A stretch of DNA of 64,000 nucleotides from VAZQ01 sp963816745 (GCA_963816745.1 CAWFLQ010000001.1:558001-622000); one strand, 5' to 3'; shown: positions 1-11,784, counted from the first letter of the stretch. Notes: generated by a model not told the origin, from the letters alone. Program-made: numbers and translations.

Positions 1-96
1 GGCGATCCCGTGCGCGTGGGCGCCAGCTATTATCTCGACCACGACGTCGGGCACCTGCTGGCGCAGGTCGAGCGCGCGTTGAAGGGCTCGCCGTGA
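1..96 (+). CDS. C-terminal end of a class V aminotransferase-like protein (partial)
   Basis: The window opens inside a gene; the last 31 codons are readable and end in TGA. The tail VRVGASYYLDHDVGHLLAQV resembles the closing beta-strand and helix of the small domain in fold-type I (class V) aminotransferases and cysteine-desulfurase-like enzymes, where an 'R-hS-hhYNT-xxEhxxLhxxh' pattern is usual. The PLP lysine lies outside the window, so the assignment rests on this short segment only. The gene converges on the hydrolase that ends at position 97, the two stop codons being directly adjacent. Confidence 0.4.
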   Translation, partial: GDPVRVGASYYLDHDVGHLLAQVERALKGSP

Positions 97-905
97 TTAC
101 GGCGCGAACAATTTCAACGCCGCGGCGACATATTCCGCCGTCATCTCGCGCGGGAGATTGTGCCCGCAATTGGCGAGGAGATGCACGTCCGCCTGCGGAA
201 TGCGCTTGGCGACGACGAGGGTGGTGAGCTCGGCCGGGCAGGGCTGGTCGTTGCGCCCGTGCAGCATGACGACCTTGGCGCGCAGGTTCTGGAATTCGGC
301 GTCGGTGACGACGCCGGCATCGATATAGCGCTGCCGCGGCCGCGCGAACATGGTCGCGAAGTACTCGGCGTAGTCACCCGCGTGAGCAGCTTCCAGCGAT
401 CGTCGATCATCGGCTCGGTGAGCGCGGACGCATCGTGCACCATGCGCTCCATGGCGGCGCGCAACGCCGCCCGGTCTGCGGGCGGCGTCCAGAATGCGTC
501 CAGCGCCTGCGGCACCGGATAGGACACGCCGACCGAGCTCGAGGTCAGCACCTTGGAGATGCGGGGCGTGCGTCCTGCAAGTTTCAGTGCGAGCGCGCCG
601 CCCAGCGAATGCCCGGCAACGCCGCAGGCGCCGTCCGGCAGCAGTGCGAGCATGGCCTGTGCCTGGCGCAGCCACAGCTCGACGTCGAAATAGGGCGGCG
701 TCGGCTTGCGGTGTGAGCTGCCGAAGCCGATGAGATCGGGGGCGATGATGCGGCAGCGCGCGGCGAGCGGCTCGAGCACCGGGCCGTAGTTGCCTTGGAT
801 GGAGGTGCCGGGCCCGACGCCGTGCAGCATCAGGACCGGAAAGCCCTTGCCGCCCTCCCAGTAGTGGACCCGGATGCCCTCGACCTCGGTGAACTTGCTT
901 TCCAC
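97..905 (-). CDS. Alpha/beta hydrolase, meta-cleavage-product hydrolase type (frameshifted)
   Basis: Alpha/beta-hydrolase of about 269 residues, probably cytoplasmic, resembling C-C bond or ester hydrolases of aromatic catabolism. An oxyanion-hole HGVGPG lies near residue 28, the nucleophile elbow GHSLGG puts the catalytic Ser at about residue 100, and the acid (GRNDQPCP) and the His (NCGHNLP) follow in the C-terminal third. The reading frame breaks near position 377, after residue about 176; the first half is in one frame and the acid and His in another, so one base appears gained or lost. The gene is last in a tight three-gene operon: 4 bases separate its ATG at 905 from the stop of the GlcG-like gene. 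A flavin monooxygenase heads the operon, which supports a role in aromatic breakdown; the substrate is unknown. Confidence 0.8.
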
Positions 906-909
906 GTTG

Positions 910-1332
910 TCAGAACCTCTTGGCGCCGGCCAACGCGGCCAAGGCGGCGTTGGCGACCTGGCGGTCCTGCTCGCCCGTGCCGGAGCCGACGCCGATGCCG
1001 CCGATGACGTGCCCGTCGACGATGATGGGAAGCCCGCCCGGCAGGTTGATGCGCTTGCCTTGCGTCGCGATGGCGAGCTTGAGATCGATCCCCGCCGCGA
1101 TGTCCCCGGTCGGAATGCCGTAGGAGGCCGCCGTCATCGCCTTCATCAGCGACGTATCGATGGATTGCGAGAACGCGCCGTCCATGCGGGCGAACGCCAG
1201 GAGATGCCCGCCGGGATCGACGATGGAAATGCATTGCGGGACGCCCATCTCCCTCGCCTTGGCCATCGCGGCGTGCAGCAGCTTCATCGCGCCGTCCGAT
1301 GTCAGCCTCAGCGAAGGCACCGTATCTTGCAT
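910..1332 (-). CDS. GlcG/HbpS family protein
   Basis: Intact 140-residue protein of the GlcG/HbpS (DUF336) family, a small alpha/beta fold found in glycolate, propanediol and aromatic utilisation clusters and in haem-binding HbpS. Family features include the early 'hhDxxGhhhAhxRMDGA' block (SIVDPGGHLLAFARMDGA, about residues 42-59) and the glycine-rich GGIGVGSGTGEQD near the C-terminus. The start at 1332 is preferred over an in-frame ATG ten codons upstream because GGGGAAAGGG sits just before it and because it lies only 4 bases after the stop of the monooxygenase gene. Its biochemical role is not established; in this operon it may assist or protect the monooxygenase step. Confidence 0.85.
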   Translation of the reverse strand: MQDTVPSLRLTSDGAMKLLHAAMAKAREMGVPQCISIVDPGGHLLAFARMDGAFSQSIDTSLMKAMTAASYGIPTGDIAAGIDLKLAIATQGKRINLPGGLPIIVDGHVIGGIGVGSGTGEQDRQVANAALAALAGAKRF

Positions 1333-1336
1333 GGAT

Positions 1337-2575
1337 TCACCCTTTCCCCACTTGTTGAACATGATAGCCCGCGACCTTCTGGTAGCGCTCGAAGATCGCG
1401 CGCAATTCGTCCTGCCCGATGACGTCCTCGAGCTTGTCGAAGCGCCGTCCGCCGGTGCGCTGCTCCACGGTGTCCACGATCACGTTCGGCGGCGCGGTAC
1501 GGTTCTGCAATACGATACGGCTCGTCGCCGGCAGCCGCGCAGCTTCATAGGCGCTAAGCGCCGCCGGCGCGTCCGGCTCGCTCGCCAGCAGCCGCGCCAG
1601 GGTGGCGGCGTCGATCACGGCCTGCGCGCCGCCGTTGCCGCCTTGCGGATACATGGGATGCGCGGCGTCGCCGAGCAGCGTCACGCGTCCGAAGGTCCAG
1701 CGTGCGAGCGGATCGCGGTCGACCATCGGGTAGGAGAAGATCGCATCAGCGTTGCGCATCATGGCGGGGACGTCGAGCCAGTCGAAGGTCCAGTCCTGGT
1801 AGACCGGGAAGAAGTCCTCGAGCCGCGCCGGCTTGTTCCAGTCGACCGGCACGGCCACCTCGCGCTCGATCTCCGCCACCCAGTTGACCAGCTGGTTGCC
1901 GTCGGTGTCGATATTGTTGCGGATCGAGTAGACGATCAGCGTCGAGTGCCGCGCGCCGATGCGGGCGATGCTGCGGCCCGTGAGGTAGGGCTTGTGCCGC
2001 GTCACCCCGCGCCAGAGATTGATGCCGCGATACACGAACGGGGCTTCGTCCGGATAGAACTGCGCGCGCACGGCGGAGTGAATGCCGTCGCAGGCGATCG
2101 CCACGTCGCCGTGCTGCGGCTCCAGCGCCGCTCCGTCGGGCCCGACGAAGTGCGCGGTCACGCGGGCATTGCTCTCGTCCACGCCGATGCAGCGATGTCC
2201 CGTGATGAAGTTGTCGGCGCCGAGGCGTTCGCGCACGGCGTCGAGCAGCACCTGGTGCAGGTCGGCGCGGTGGATGGAGAAGTGCGGCCATTGGTGTCCG
2301 GCCGCGAGCCCCCAGGGCTCGCGATAGACGAGCTGGCCGTGGCGGGTGAAGAATGCATAGTCCTGCGGCTGGCAGGCCACCGCCGCGAGCGCATCCTGGA
2401 GCCCGAGCGCGCTCAGCTCCTTGACCGCATGCGGTCCGAGATTGATGCCGACCCCGAGCGGGCGGATTTCCGGCGCCGCCTCGAATACCCGGATACGGCC
2501 TGCCACCTTGGCGGCGTGGACGGCCAGCGCCAGCGTCAACCCGCCGATGCCCCCGCCGATGATGATGACGTCCAC
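1337..2575 (-). CDS. FAD-dependent monooxygenase (class A, PhzS/salicylate hydroxylase-like)
   Basis: Intact 412-residue class A flavoprotein monooxygenase that would use NAD(P)H and O2 to hydroxylate an aromatic or carbonyl-containing ring. Three signatures are present in order: the Rossmann GGGIGG at residues 7-12, the DG motif ACDGIHSAVR in the middle, and the GD motif LLGDAAHPMYPQGGNGG near residue 300. Overall character is nearest to PhzS-type and salicylate-hydroxylase-type enzymes. It is first in the three-gene operon with the GlcG-like protein and the meta-cleavage-type hydrolase, and is divergent from the isovaleryl-CoA dehydrogenase gene across a 179-base gap that should hold both promoters. 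The substrate cannot be read from sequence. Confidence 0.9.
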   Translation of the reverse strand: MDVIIIGGGIGGLTLALAVHAAKVAGRIRVFEAAPEIRPLGVGINLGPHAVKELSALGLQDALAAVACQPQDYAFFTRHGQLVYREPWGLAAGHQWPHFSIHRADLHQVLLDAVRERLGADNFITGHRCIGVDESNARVTAHFVGPDGAALEPQHGDVAIACDGIHSAVRAQFYPDEAPFVYRGINLWRGVTRHKPYLTGRSIARIGARHSTLIVYSIRNNIDTDGNQLVNWVAEIEREVAVPVDWNKPARLEDFFPVYQDWTFDWLDVPAMMRNADAIFSYPMVDRDPLARWTFGRVTLLGDAAHPMYPQGGNGGAQAVIDAATLARLLASEPDAPAALSAYEAARLPATSRIVLQNRTAPPNVIVDTVEQRTGGRRFDKLEDVIGQDELRAIFERYQKVAGYHVQQVGKG

Positions 2576-2754
2576 GACCCGCTCCGGATGAAGGTATCAG
2601 GTGATATGGCACATTCCCGGCGTGGTGGGGAACCTCCGAAATGGGGCGGGTGGGGCCGCAATATTGCGTGTTGGATCAAGGACGTGCATTAATCCCTCGA
2701 TCGCCCGCTGATTGCAGCCAGTCGACGGCGCGACCGCATGCGAGGCCGGTATTT

Positions 2755-3930
2755 ATGCGCGTGAACGACGTCCGAGGCTTCGATTTCGGCCTGGGCGAGA
2801 CCGCCGACATGCTGCGTGACAGCGTGCGCGGCTTCGCCGACGACAAGATTTCGCCGCGCGCCGACGAGATCGACCGCAGCAACACCTTCCCGCGCGACCT
2901 CTGGCCCGAGCTCGGCAAGCTCGGCGTGCACGGCATCACCGTCGAGGAGGAATGGGGCGGGGCGGGGCTCGGCTATCTCGAGCACTGCGTGGCGATGGAG
3001 GAAATCTCGCGCGCGTCCGGCTCGGTCGGGCTGTCCTACGGCGCGCATTCCAACCTCTGCGTCAATCAGATCCGCCGCAACGGCACCGCCGACGCAGAAG
3101 CGCCGTTATCTCGCGCAAGCTCATCTCCGGCGAGCACGTCGGCGGGCTCGCGATGTCGGAGCCGGGCGCCGGCTCCGACGTGGTCTCGATGAAGACTACG
3201 GCCGAGAAGAAGGGCGACCGCTACGTCCTCAACGGCAGCAAGATGTGGATCACCAACGGCCCGCAGGCCGAGACCCTGGTGGTCTACGCCAAGACCGATC
3301 CGGAGGCGGGGCCGCGCGGCATCACCGCGTTCCTGATCGAGAAGGGCTTCAAGGGCTTCTCCACCGCGCAGAAGCTCGACAAGCTCGGCATGCGCGGCTC
3401 CGACACCTGCGAACTGGTGTTCCAGGATTGCGAGGTGCCGGCGGAGAACGTCCTCGGCGGCGTCGGCGGCGGCGTCACCATCCTGATGTCCGGCCTCGAC
3501 TACGAGCGCGTGGTGCTGGCGGCGGGACCGCTCGGCATCATGCAGGCCTGCATGGACGTGGTGATGCCCTACATCCACGAGCGCCGGCAGTTCGGACAGG
3601 CCATCGGCGAGTTCCAGCTGGTGCAGGGCAAGGTCGCCGACATGTATGTCGGCGATGAACGCCTGCAAGGCCTATGTCTATTCGGTGGCGAAGGCCTGCG
3701 ACCGCGGCGAGACCACGCGCGAGGATGCCGCCGGCGCCATCCTCTACGCCGCCGAGAACGCGACGAAGGTGGCGCTCGACGCGGTGCAGCTTCTCGGCGG
3801 CAACGGCTACATCAACGACTATCCCACCGGGCGTTATCTGCGCGACGCCAAGCTCTACGAGATCGGCGCCGGCACCAGCGAGATCCGGCGCATGCTGATC
3901 GGCCGGGAACTCTTCGACAAGACGCGGTGA
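2755..3930 (+). CDS. ivd: Isovaleryl-CoA dehydrogenase (frameshifted)
   Basis: Acyl-CoA dehydrogenase of about 390 residues that would oxidise isovaleryl-CoA to 3-methylcrotonyl-CoA in leucine catabolism, with FAD and electron-transfer flavoprotein. The stretches EEWGGAGLGYLEHCVAMEEI and LSYGAHSNLCVNQIRRNG are diagnostic of isovaleryl-CoA dehydrogenase, and SGLDYERVVLAAGPLGIMQA contains the Glu that serves as catalytic base in this subfamily. The reading frame shifts near 3095-3115 and again near 3650, and all three segments are needed to cover the family. The start is the ATG at 2755, since the protein begins directly before the conserved N-terminal helix. Next to it are the two methylcrotonyl-CoA carboxylase genes, the following step, which settles the pathway. 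Confidence 0.9.
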
Positions 3931-3974
3931 AGGCATCATGAGTGTCGCAATGAATGTGCAGCGAGCTCGGTGCG

Positions 3975-4085
3975 CCCTCTCCCCGCTTGCGGGGAGAGGG
4001 TTGGGCGAGGGCTCTCGGCGCGCTCGGTGCTGGAAGTCCCTCAGGCCGCTTCGGCGGCCGACCTCTCGCCGCAAGCGGGGAGAGG
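3975..4085. repeat. Palindromic repeat pair, CCCTCTCCCCGC family
   Basis: Two near-identical hairpins face each other between ivd and mccB. The left stem CCCTCTCCCCGC (3975-3986) pairs with GCGGGGAGAGGG (3989-4000) across a TT loop. The right stem CCTCTCGCCGC (4062-4072) pairs with GCGGGGAGAGG (4075-4085). A short GGCCGCTTCGGCGGCC hairpin lies between them. Repeats of this kind are scattered between genes of many alphaproteobacteria. This one sits inside the predicted ivd-mccBA transcript, where it could affect mRNA stability. Confidence 0.8.
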
Positions 4086-4099
4086 TGGAGCCCGCGGCG

Positions 4100-5705
<1,606 letters not shown>

Positions 5706-5706
5706 T

Positions 5707-7726
5707 GTGTCGCTCGCCCGTCGCTTCAACAAGCTGCTGATCGCCAACCGCGGCGAGATCGCGTGCCGGATCATCCGTACGGCCAAGCGACATGGATCTG
5801 CGGACGGTGGCGGTGTTCTCCGACGCCGACCGCAAGGCGCTGCATGTCGAGCTGGCCGACGAGTCCGTGCTGATCGGTCCCGCGCCGGCGAAGGACAGCT
5901 ACCTCCGCATCGACGCCATCATCGATGCCGCGCGCGACACCGGCGCGCAAGCCGTGCATCCCGGCTATGGTTTTCTATCGGAGAACGCCGATTTCGCGCA
6001 GGCCTGCGCCGAGGCCGGGTTGATCTTCGTCGGGCCTTCGGCGGAGACCATCCGCCTGATGGGCTCGAAATCGGCGGCCAAGGCATTGATGGAAGCCGCC
6101 GGCGTGCCGGTCGTGCCGGGCTATCACGGCGAGGACCAAAGCATCGCCACCCTCGCGGCGAAGGCCGATCGCATCGGCTATCCCGTTTTGGTGAAGGCCT
6201 CGGCCGGCGGCGGCGGCCGCGGCATGCGGCTGGTCGGCCACGCCGACGAGCTCGCCGAGGCCGTCGCCTCCGCCCAGCGCGAGGCGGCGTCGGCCTTCGG
6301 CAACGACCAGGTGCTGATCGAGAAATATATCGCCAAGCCCCGCCACATCGAGGTGCAGGTGTTCGGCGACACCCATGGCAACGTCGTCTCGCTGTTCGAG
6401 CGTGAATGCACCTTGCAGCGCCGCCACCAGAAAGTCGTGGAGGAGGCGCCGTCGATCGCCATCACACCGGAGCGGCGCGCGGAGATGTCGGCCGCGGCTC
6501 GCGCGGCGGCGGAGGCCGTTGGTTACGCCGGCGCCGGCACGGTCGAGTTCATCACCGACGACGCCGGCTTCTACTTCATCGAAATGAACACCCGTCTGCA
6601 GGTCGAGCACGCCGTCACCGAGATGACCACCGGCCTCGACCTCGTGGAGTGGCAGTTGCGCGTCGCCGCCGGCGAGAAGCTGCCGCTGCGCCAGGACGAC
6701 ATCGCGGCCAGCGGTCATGCGGTCGAGGCGCGCATCTACGCCGAGGATCCCGACAAGGGCTTTCTGCCGCAGACCGGCGCGATCCTCGGATGGCGCGAGC
6801 CGAAGGGGCACGGCGTCCGCGTCGATACCGGCTTTCGCGCCGGCGACATGGTCACGCCCTACTATGATGCGATGCTGGCGAAGCTGATCGTCTGGGGCCC
6901 CGATCGCCCGCAGGCGCTGCGCCGCGCGGTCGAGGCCCTGGGCGAGTTCGAGATCGCCGGGGTGACTACCAATCTCGGCTTCCTCGACCTGCTGCTGAGC
7001 CATCCGCAGGTGGCGCGCGGCGAGATCGACACCGGATTCATCGAGCGGGAAATTTCCGCGCTGACCATGGCCGCGCCCTCGGTCGCGCCGCTCGACATCG
7101 CCGCCGCCTGCGTCGCGGTGCTCGTGCGCGAGCAGAACGAGCAGGCCGTGCCGGCTCCCTCGTCGGCGTCCGCGTCGCCTCCGTCACCTTGGGACCGCAG
7201 CGATGGCTGGATGGTCGCCGGTCCGCGCAGCCGCCGCCTGAGCTTCCGTCGCGACGAGCACCGGTACGACGTCGTGCTCTGGTACGGCCGCGACGGACTG
7301 TCCATGGAGTTCGGCGGCACCAAAGCCCGGCTGCAATTCGTCCCGCGCGACGGCGACACGGTCGACCTGTGCCTCGGCACCGCGCCGGAGCGGGCGTCCG
7401 CGATCTGGTCCGGCCGCGATCTCGATCTGGCGACCCCGCGCGGGCGTCTCGAGCTCGCATGGATCGATCCGTTCGTATCGGAGGTCGGCGAGGCGGCGGC
7501 GGCCGACCGCATCGTCGCGCCGATGCCGGGCACGGTGACGCGCATTCTCGCCGAGCCAGGCGTGGACCTGCCGCGCGGCGCGCCGCTCATCGTGCTCGAA
7601 GCCATGAAGATGGAGCACACGCTGCGCGCGCCCGTCGACGGCCACCTGAAGGCGCTCAAATGCGCGGTCGGCGACTTCGTTCAGGAAGGAACCGAGCTCG
7701 CCGATTTCGAGCCGGCTACGACGTAG
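5707..7726 (+). CDS. mccA: Methylcrotonyl-CoA carboxylase, biotin carboxylase/carrier (alpha) subunit (frameshifted)
   Basis: Biotin-containing subunit of about 672 residues. The order is biotin carboxylase N-domain (KLLIANRGEIACRIIRTAKR), ATP-grasp domain with the Gly-rich loop KASAGGGGRGMRLV and the signature RRHQKVVEEAPS and FIEMNTRLQVEHAVTEM, BC C-domain, then a C-terminal biotinyl domain with the carrier lysine in VLEAMKMEH. It starts at GTG 5707, one base after the mccB stop. The frame shifts near 5785, where AAGCGACATGGATCTG reads correctly as AAGCGCATGGATCTG, an inserted A. With mccB it forms the ATP-dependent methylcrotonyl-CoA carboxylase of leucine breakdown. Confidence 0.93.
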
Positions 7727-9335
7727 ATGGATACTCAGGTTCTCATCGTCGGTGCGGGCCCGACCGGCTTGACGCTCGCGGTCGATCTCGGACTGCGTGG
7801 CGTGCGCTGCACCGTCATCGAGCAGAAGGCGGCGCCGCAGTTCCTGCCCAAGATGGAGCGCTGCAACGCCCGCACCATGGAAATCTATCGGCGCATGGGC
7901 ATAGCAGAGCGCGTCCGCGCCGCCGGATTTCCCGCCGATTGCCCGATGGACGTATTCGTCGTGCTCTCGCTGGTGGAGCCGCCGCTCCTGCATCTGCCCT
8001 ATCCGTCGGTCGCGGAGGCCAAGGCGCAGATCGCGGCGACGCAATGACGGCACGTTGCCGCTCGAACCCTATCAACTGGTCTCGCAATACACGCTCGAGC
8101 CGTTGCTGAAATCGATCGCGGAGGAGCTTCCGACGGTGACGGTCCGCTACGGCTGCGAGCTGGTGTCGTTCGCCCAGCAGCCCGACCTTGTCACTGCCGA
8201 CGTGAAATCCGGCGCCGGCGCCACAACGCAAATCACTGCGGCGTACCTCGTCGGGTGCGACGGCGGCGCGAGCGTGGTGCGCAAGCAGCTCGGCATCGCG
8301 TTGCAGGGCGAAGGCGACACCCTGCGGCTGCGGCAGGCGCTCTATCGTTGCGACGATCTGTTCGAGCGCATCCCGATCGGCAAGGGGCGGCACTATCACG
8401 TCGCCGATGATCGCGCGACGCAGCTCATCGTGCAGGACTCGACCCGGCATTTCACCTTGCACTCGATCGTCGAGCAGGATTCCGACATGGCCGTCATGTT
8501 CGAGCGGACCGCCGGCATGCCGATCGACTACGAGATGCTCTATGTCGGCGAATGGCGGCAGAACCTGCTGCTCGCCGACCGCTACGGCGAGGGCCGCGTG
8601 TTTCTCGCCGGCGACGCCGTCCATCTCGTGATCCCGACCGGCGGCCTCGGCATGAACAGCGGCGTGGGCGACGCCATCGACCTGTCGTGGAAGCTCGCGG
8701 CTGACCTGCAGGGTTGGGGCGGCCCCAAGCTCCTGCCGTCATACGAGGCGGAGCGCCGCCCGGTCGGCGCGAACAACGTGGCGGCGTCGCGCTATGCCAC
8801 GCTCGGACGCCGGAAGTGGCGTGCCGCCTATCGGCCGGATATCCGCGACGATACGCCGGAAGGCGCCGCGACGCGCGAAAATCTCGTTCGGGTCGCCGAC
8901 GTCGAGCAGCGCAAGAGCAACGAGATGATCGGCGCCGAGCTCGGTTATCGCTACGCCGGCTCGCCGCTCATCGCGTCCGAGCCGGGGGAGGGGCCGGAGT
9001 ACGATTTCAGGGCGTACGTGCCGACCACCTGGCCCGGCGCGCGGCTGCCGCATGTCTGGCTGCGCGACGGCAGCGCGATGCAGGATCGCATCGGCTACGG
9101 CCACGGCTACACGCTGCTGCGTCTCGGCGGCACGCAGGCCGACACCGGCGCGCTGCAACGGGCGTTCGCGGCGCTCGGGGCGCCGTTGCAAGTCCTCGAC
9201 ATCCCGGACGAGGCGCCACGCGACGTCTATGGACACGATCTCCTGCTGCTGCGTCCCGATCTGCACGTCGCTTGGCGCAGCAACGACCCTCCGCCCGAGC
9301 CCGAAAAATTGGCCGCGCTGGCGACGGGGCACTGA
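7727..9335 (+). CDS. FAD-dependent aromatic monooxygenase, MhpA/PheA-like (frameshifted)
   Basis: Class A flavoprotein monooxygenase of about 535 residues, of the 3-(3-hydroxyphenyl)propionate / phenol hydroxylase type. It has the dinucleotide motif GAGPTG at residues 9-14, the conserved CNARTMEI, the DG-type block VGCDGGASVVRKQLG, the GD motif FLAGDAVHLVIPTGGLGMN, and a C-terminal thioredoxin-like extension. The frame breaks at about 8043, where GCGACGCAATGACGGC reads correctly without one C (ATNDGTLPLEPYQ). The ATG directly abuts the mccA TAG stop, so it is very probably co-transcribed with the leucine genes even though an aromatic hydroxylase is not part of leucine breakdown. Confidence 0.88.
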
Positions 9336-9367
9336 GCCTTCGCAATTGGGTTAGGCAGCGCAGCGCG

Positions 9368-9562
9368 CTCGGTCTGCTCCCTCCCCCCTTGTGGGGGAGG
9401 GTTGGGGAGGGGGGTGGTGCGGTGAGATTGATGACGGCGCCACCTGCGCACCGCTGCGCTACCCCCACCCCAACCCCTCCCCATCGCAAGTCGGGCCTGC
9501 CCGACTTGCGCACCAAAAGTGCGAAACCCGGGCAAGCCCGGGTTTCGTGGGGAGGGGAGCAC
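9368..9562. repeat. Long G-rich/C-rich palindromic repeat, copy 1
   Basis: A 195-base element between the monooxygenase and the SDR pair. Its outer arms are a G-rich run (GGGGGAGGGTTGGGGAGGGG, from 9393) and its complement near 9461-9482. Inside lie two perfect hairpins: GCAAGTCGGGC/GCCCGACTTGC (9486-9509) and GAAACCCGGGC/GCCCGGGTTTC (9523-9546). A 32-base stretch at 9392-9423 recurs without a mismatch at 62753-62784, so this is a dispersed family. No gene is seen in the gap 9336-9575. Confidence 0.8.
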
Positions 9563-9575
9563 ACCGAACTCGCGG

Positions 9576-10373
9576 CTATTTCGCCGTGGTGCCGCCGTCG
9601 ATCGGAATGACCGTGCCGGTGATGAAGCTTCCCGCCGGGGATGCCAGCAGCAGCGCCAGCCCCTTGATCTCGTCGGGCTGCGCGATCCGTCCCAGCGGCA
9701 CGTGGGCGGCGAATTTCTTCACCACCTCAGGCTCGCGATGCATCCGGCCGCCGGCGATGTTGGTGAGGAACGGGCCCGGCGCGATCGCATTGACCCGCAC
9801 ATTGTGAGGCGCGAGGTCGACGGCGGCCTGCCGCACGATGTTGGCGACGGCCGCCTTGGCCGCGACATAGCCGTAGCCGACCAGCGGATCCGCGCGCAGG
9901 CCGGCGATCGAGGCGGTGGCGACGATGCTGCCGCTCCGTCGCCGTTTCATCTGGGCGGCGGCGAAGCGGATGGTCATGAAGGTCGCGGTCAGGTTCAGCT
10001 CGATGGCGCGCTGGAACAGTGCCATGTCCATCGCATCGATCGTGCCGTTCGGAGAGATTTCGAAGCCGGGGCCGGAGGTGACGCCGGCATTGGCGAAGAC
10101 CGCGTCGAGCCGGCCGTGGCGCTCCGCCGTCGCGTCGATCGCGGCGCGCAGCGCGTCGCTGTCGCCGATGTCGACCAGCGCCTGCTCCACCGCGCAGCCC
10201 ATGGATGCGAGCCGCGCTATTGCCTTGTCGAGCCCGGCCGCGTCGATGTCGGCGAGCACGACCCGTGCGCCGTTCTCGGCCATCACCTCGGCAAAGGCGA
10301 GGCCGAGCCCGCTCGCCGCGCCGGTGACGAAGGCGACGTGGCCTTTGATGTCGAACAGGTCCTGCTGCTTCAC
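9576..10373 (-). CDS. SDR-family oxidoreductase
   Basis: Classical short-chain dehydrogenase/reductase of 265 residues, NAD(P)-dependent and cytoplasmic. It has the cofactor motif TGAASGLG (residues 17-24), the NAG block (ANAGV), the catalytic Ser in VATASIAG, YVAAK for the Tyr-Lys pair, and the C-terminal ITGTVIPIDGG. GTG at 10373 is chosen as start: AAGGAG lies 5 bases upstream and the GTG overlaps the TGA of the preceding SDR as GTGA, a usual coupling arrangement. As read, the two SDRs are in one open frame, but a family-length protein from this GTG and the ribosome site argue for two genes. The substrate is unknown. Confidence 0.85.
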   Translation of the reverse strand: MKQQDLFDIKGHVAFVTGAASGLGLAFAEVMAENGARVVLADIDAAGLDKAIARLASMGCAVEQALVDIGDSDALRAAIDATAERHGRLDAVFANAGVTSGPGFEISPNGTIDAMDMALFQRAIELNLTATFMTIRFAAAQMKRRRSGSIVATASIAGLRADPLVGYGYVAAKAAVANIVRQAAVDLAPHNVRVNAIAPGPFLTNIAGGRMHREPEVVKKFAAHVPLGRIAQPDEIKGLALLLASPAGSFITGTVIPIDGGTTAK

Positions 10374-11237
10374 GTCTGCTCCTTGTCCGTGACGCGTTCC
10401 AGCTCCCACCGCTCGCATTCGCCGATAGGCATCGCGAATGCGTTGGTGACGCTCGTCGAGCCAGTCTCTGGTCTCCATGTGGGTGAACACGAAGAACTCG
10501 CGTTGACGAATGGCGCGGATGACCCGCTGGCCGACCGTATCAGGGTCGAGCCCGCCCTCGAGCTGTGCCTCGAGCCGATCCTGCAGATCGTTGCCGGGAA
10601 CCGCATAGGGCCCGCCGAAGCGCGCCGGCCGGTTTTCTCCCGAGCGATAGATTTGTGTGTTTACCGCGGCTGGCGCCAATACGGACACGCCGATTGGCGT
10701 GCCCTCCAGATCCTGCGCGAGCGATTCCGACAGTGCCACGACCGCGTATTTCGTCGTCGCGTAGGCGCCGCTGCGGCGTCCCGGCCGCACCTGGAATCCG
10801 GCAATCGAGGCGGTGTTGACGATATGGCCCTCGTCGCCGTGCGAACGGATCAACGGCAGGAATACCTGCACGCCGTGGATCACGCCGTAGAGATTGATAC
10901 CGATCACCCAGTCCCATTCGCTCGGAGTAAGCTCCGCGACCGACTTGCCGTGCATGGTGACGCCGGCATTGTTGCAGACGACATGGATGGCGCCAAAGGC
11001 GCCGTGCGCCTCTTTGGCGGCGTGCTCGACCGCCGCACGGTCCGAGACGTCGGTGACCACGGCGATGGCGCGGGTGCCGAGGGCGCGAACCTCCGCGAGC
11101 GCGGCATCGAGGCGGTCGCCGCGGATATCGCAGAGCACGACCGCCATGCCGTTGCGCGCAAAAGTCCGCGCCAGGCCGAGCCCGATGCCGGAGGCGGCTC
11201 CGGTGACGACGGCGGTCTTCCCCTCGAGTTGGCGCAT
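10370..11237 (-). CDS. SDR-family oxidoreductase (frameshifted near 3' end)
   Basis: Second classical SDR, about 288 residues. It has TGAASGIG at residues 11-18, CNNAGV, the Ser block NTASIAG, YATTK for the catalytic Tyr-Lys, and a longer C-terminal tail with FVFTHMETRDWLDERHQRIR, which is common in a set of SDRs of unknown substrate. The ATG at 11237 has GGGGAG three bases upstream. The reading frame runs on into the next SDR, but a shift near 10425 gives a normal ending (WELERVTDKEQT) with TGA at 10370-10372, overlapping the downstream GTG. The gap of 96 bases to the divergent PNPOx-like gene would hold promoters for both directions. Confidence 0.85.
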
Positions 11238-11333
11238 CCGCTCCCCCAGATGTTCGGCGCAGCACTTATACCGTCTTGCGGATGATCGCAGAACCCTTAT
11301 CAATGTGCGCCGGCACTGACAGGGGAGGACATC

Positions 11334-11774
11334 TTGAGCGCCATTCCGAAAGTCCTGCACGAGCACATCAACACCGCCTATCCCGCGCATGTCTGCCTGA
11401 TCGGGACCGCGCTGCCGAACGGCTTCGCGCAGATCACGCCTCGCGGCAGCACGATGGTCTACGACGACGAGCATTTCGCCTTGTGGGAGCGCGGCAAGGG
11501 CTCGACCACCGGCAATCTCGCGGACGGCACCAAGGTCACGATCTATTTCCGCAAGCCGCCGCTGCGCGAGGCCGGGCTGCTGCCGCGGGGCGGCATCGCA
11601 CGCTTCTACGGGACCGCGAAAATCTACAAGTCCGGCCCAATCTACGAGGAGATCTGGAACCGACTGATCGAGCCGGAGAAGAAGAGCGATCCGGAGAAGA
11701 AGGGCTTCGGCGTGCTGATCAAGGTGGAGCGGGCGGAGGACCTGGGCGGGGCGCGCGCTGACGATTTGATGTGA
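11334..11774 (+). CDS. Pyridoxamine 5'-phosphate oxidase-family (FMN-binding split barrel) protein
   Basis: Intact 146-residue protein with a PNPOx-like split-barrel pattern: an N-terminal helix, the strand pair AHVCLIGTALPNGFAQITPR, then ALWERGKGSTTGNL and a strand of K/R-rich barrel TKVTIYFRKPPLR. Such proteins bind FMN or F420/haem and include many uncharacterised reductases. The start is a TTG at 11334, supported by AGGGGAGG six bases upstream; no ATG or GTG upstream of the conserved region has such a site. It is the only plus-strand gene between two minus-strand groups. Confidence 0.75.
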   Translation: MSAIPKVLHEHINTAYPAHVCLIGTALPNGFAQITPRGSTMVYDDEHFALWERGKGSTTGNLADGTKVTIYFRKPPLREAGLLPRGGIARFYGTAKIYKSGPIYEEIWNRLIEPEKKSDPEKKGFGVLIKVERAEDLGGARADDLM

Positions 11775-11784
11775 TGCGGGCTTC

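Noticed and set aside
3938..4099. N-terminal extension of MccB from an upstream ATG
   Set aside because: It would translate the palindromic repeat into Arg/Gly-rich sequence that no carboxyltransferase has. The protein begins normally at 4100.
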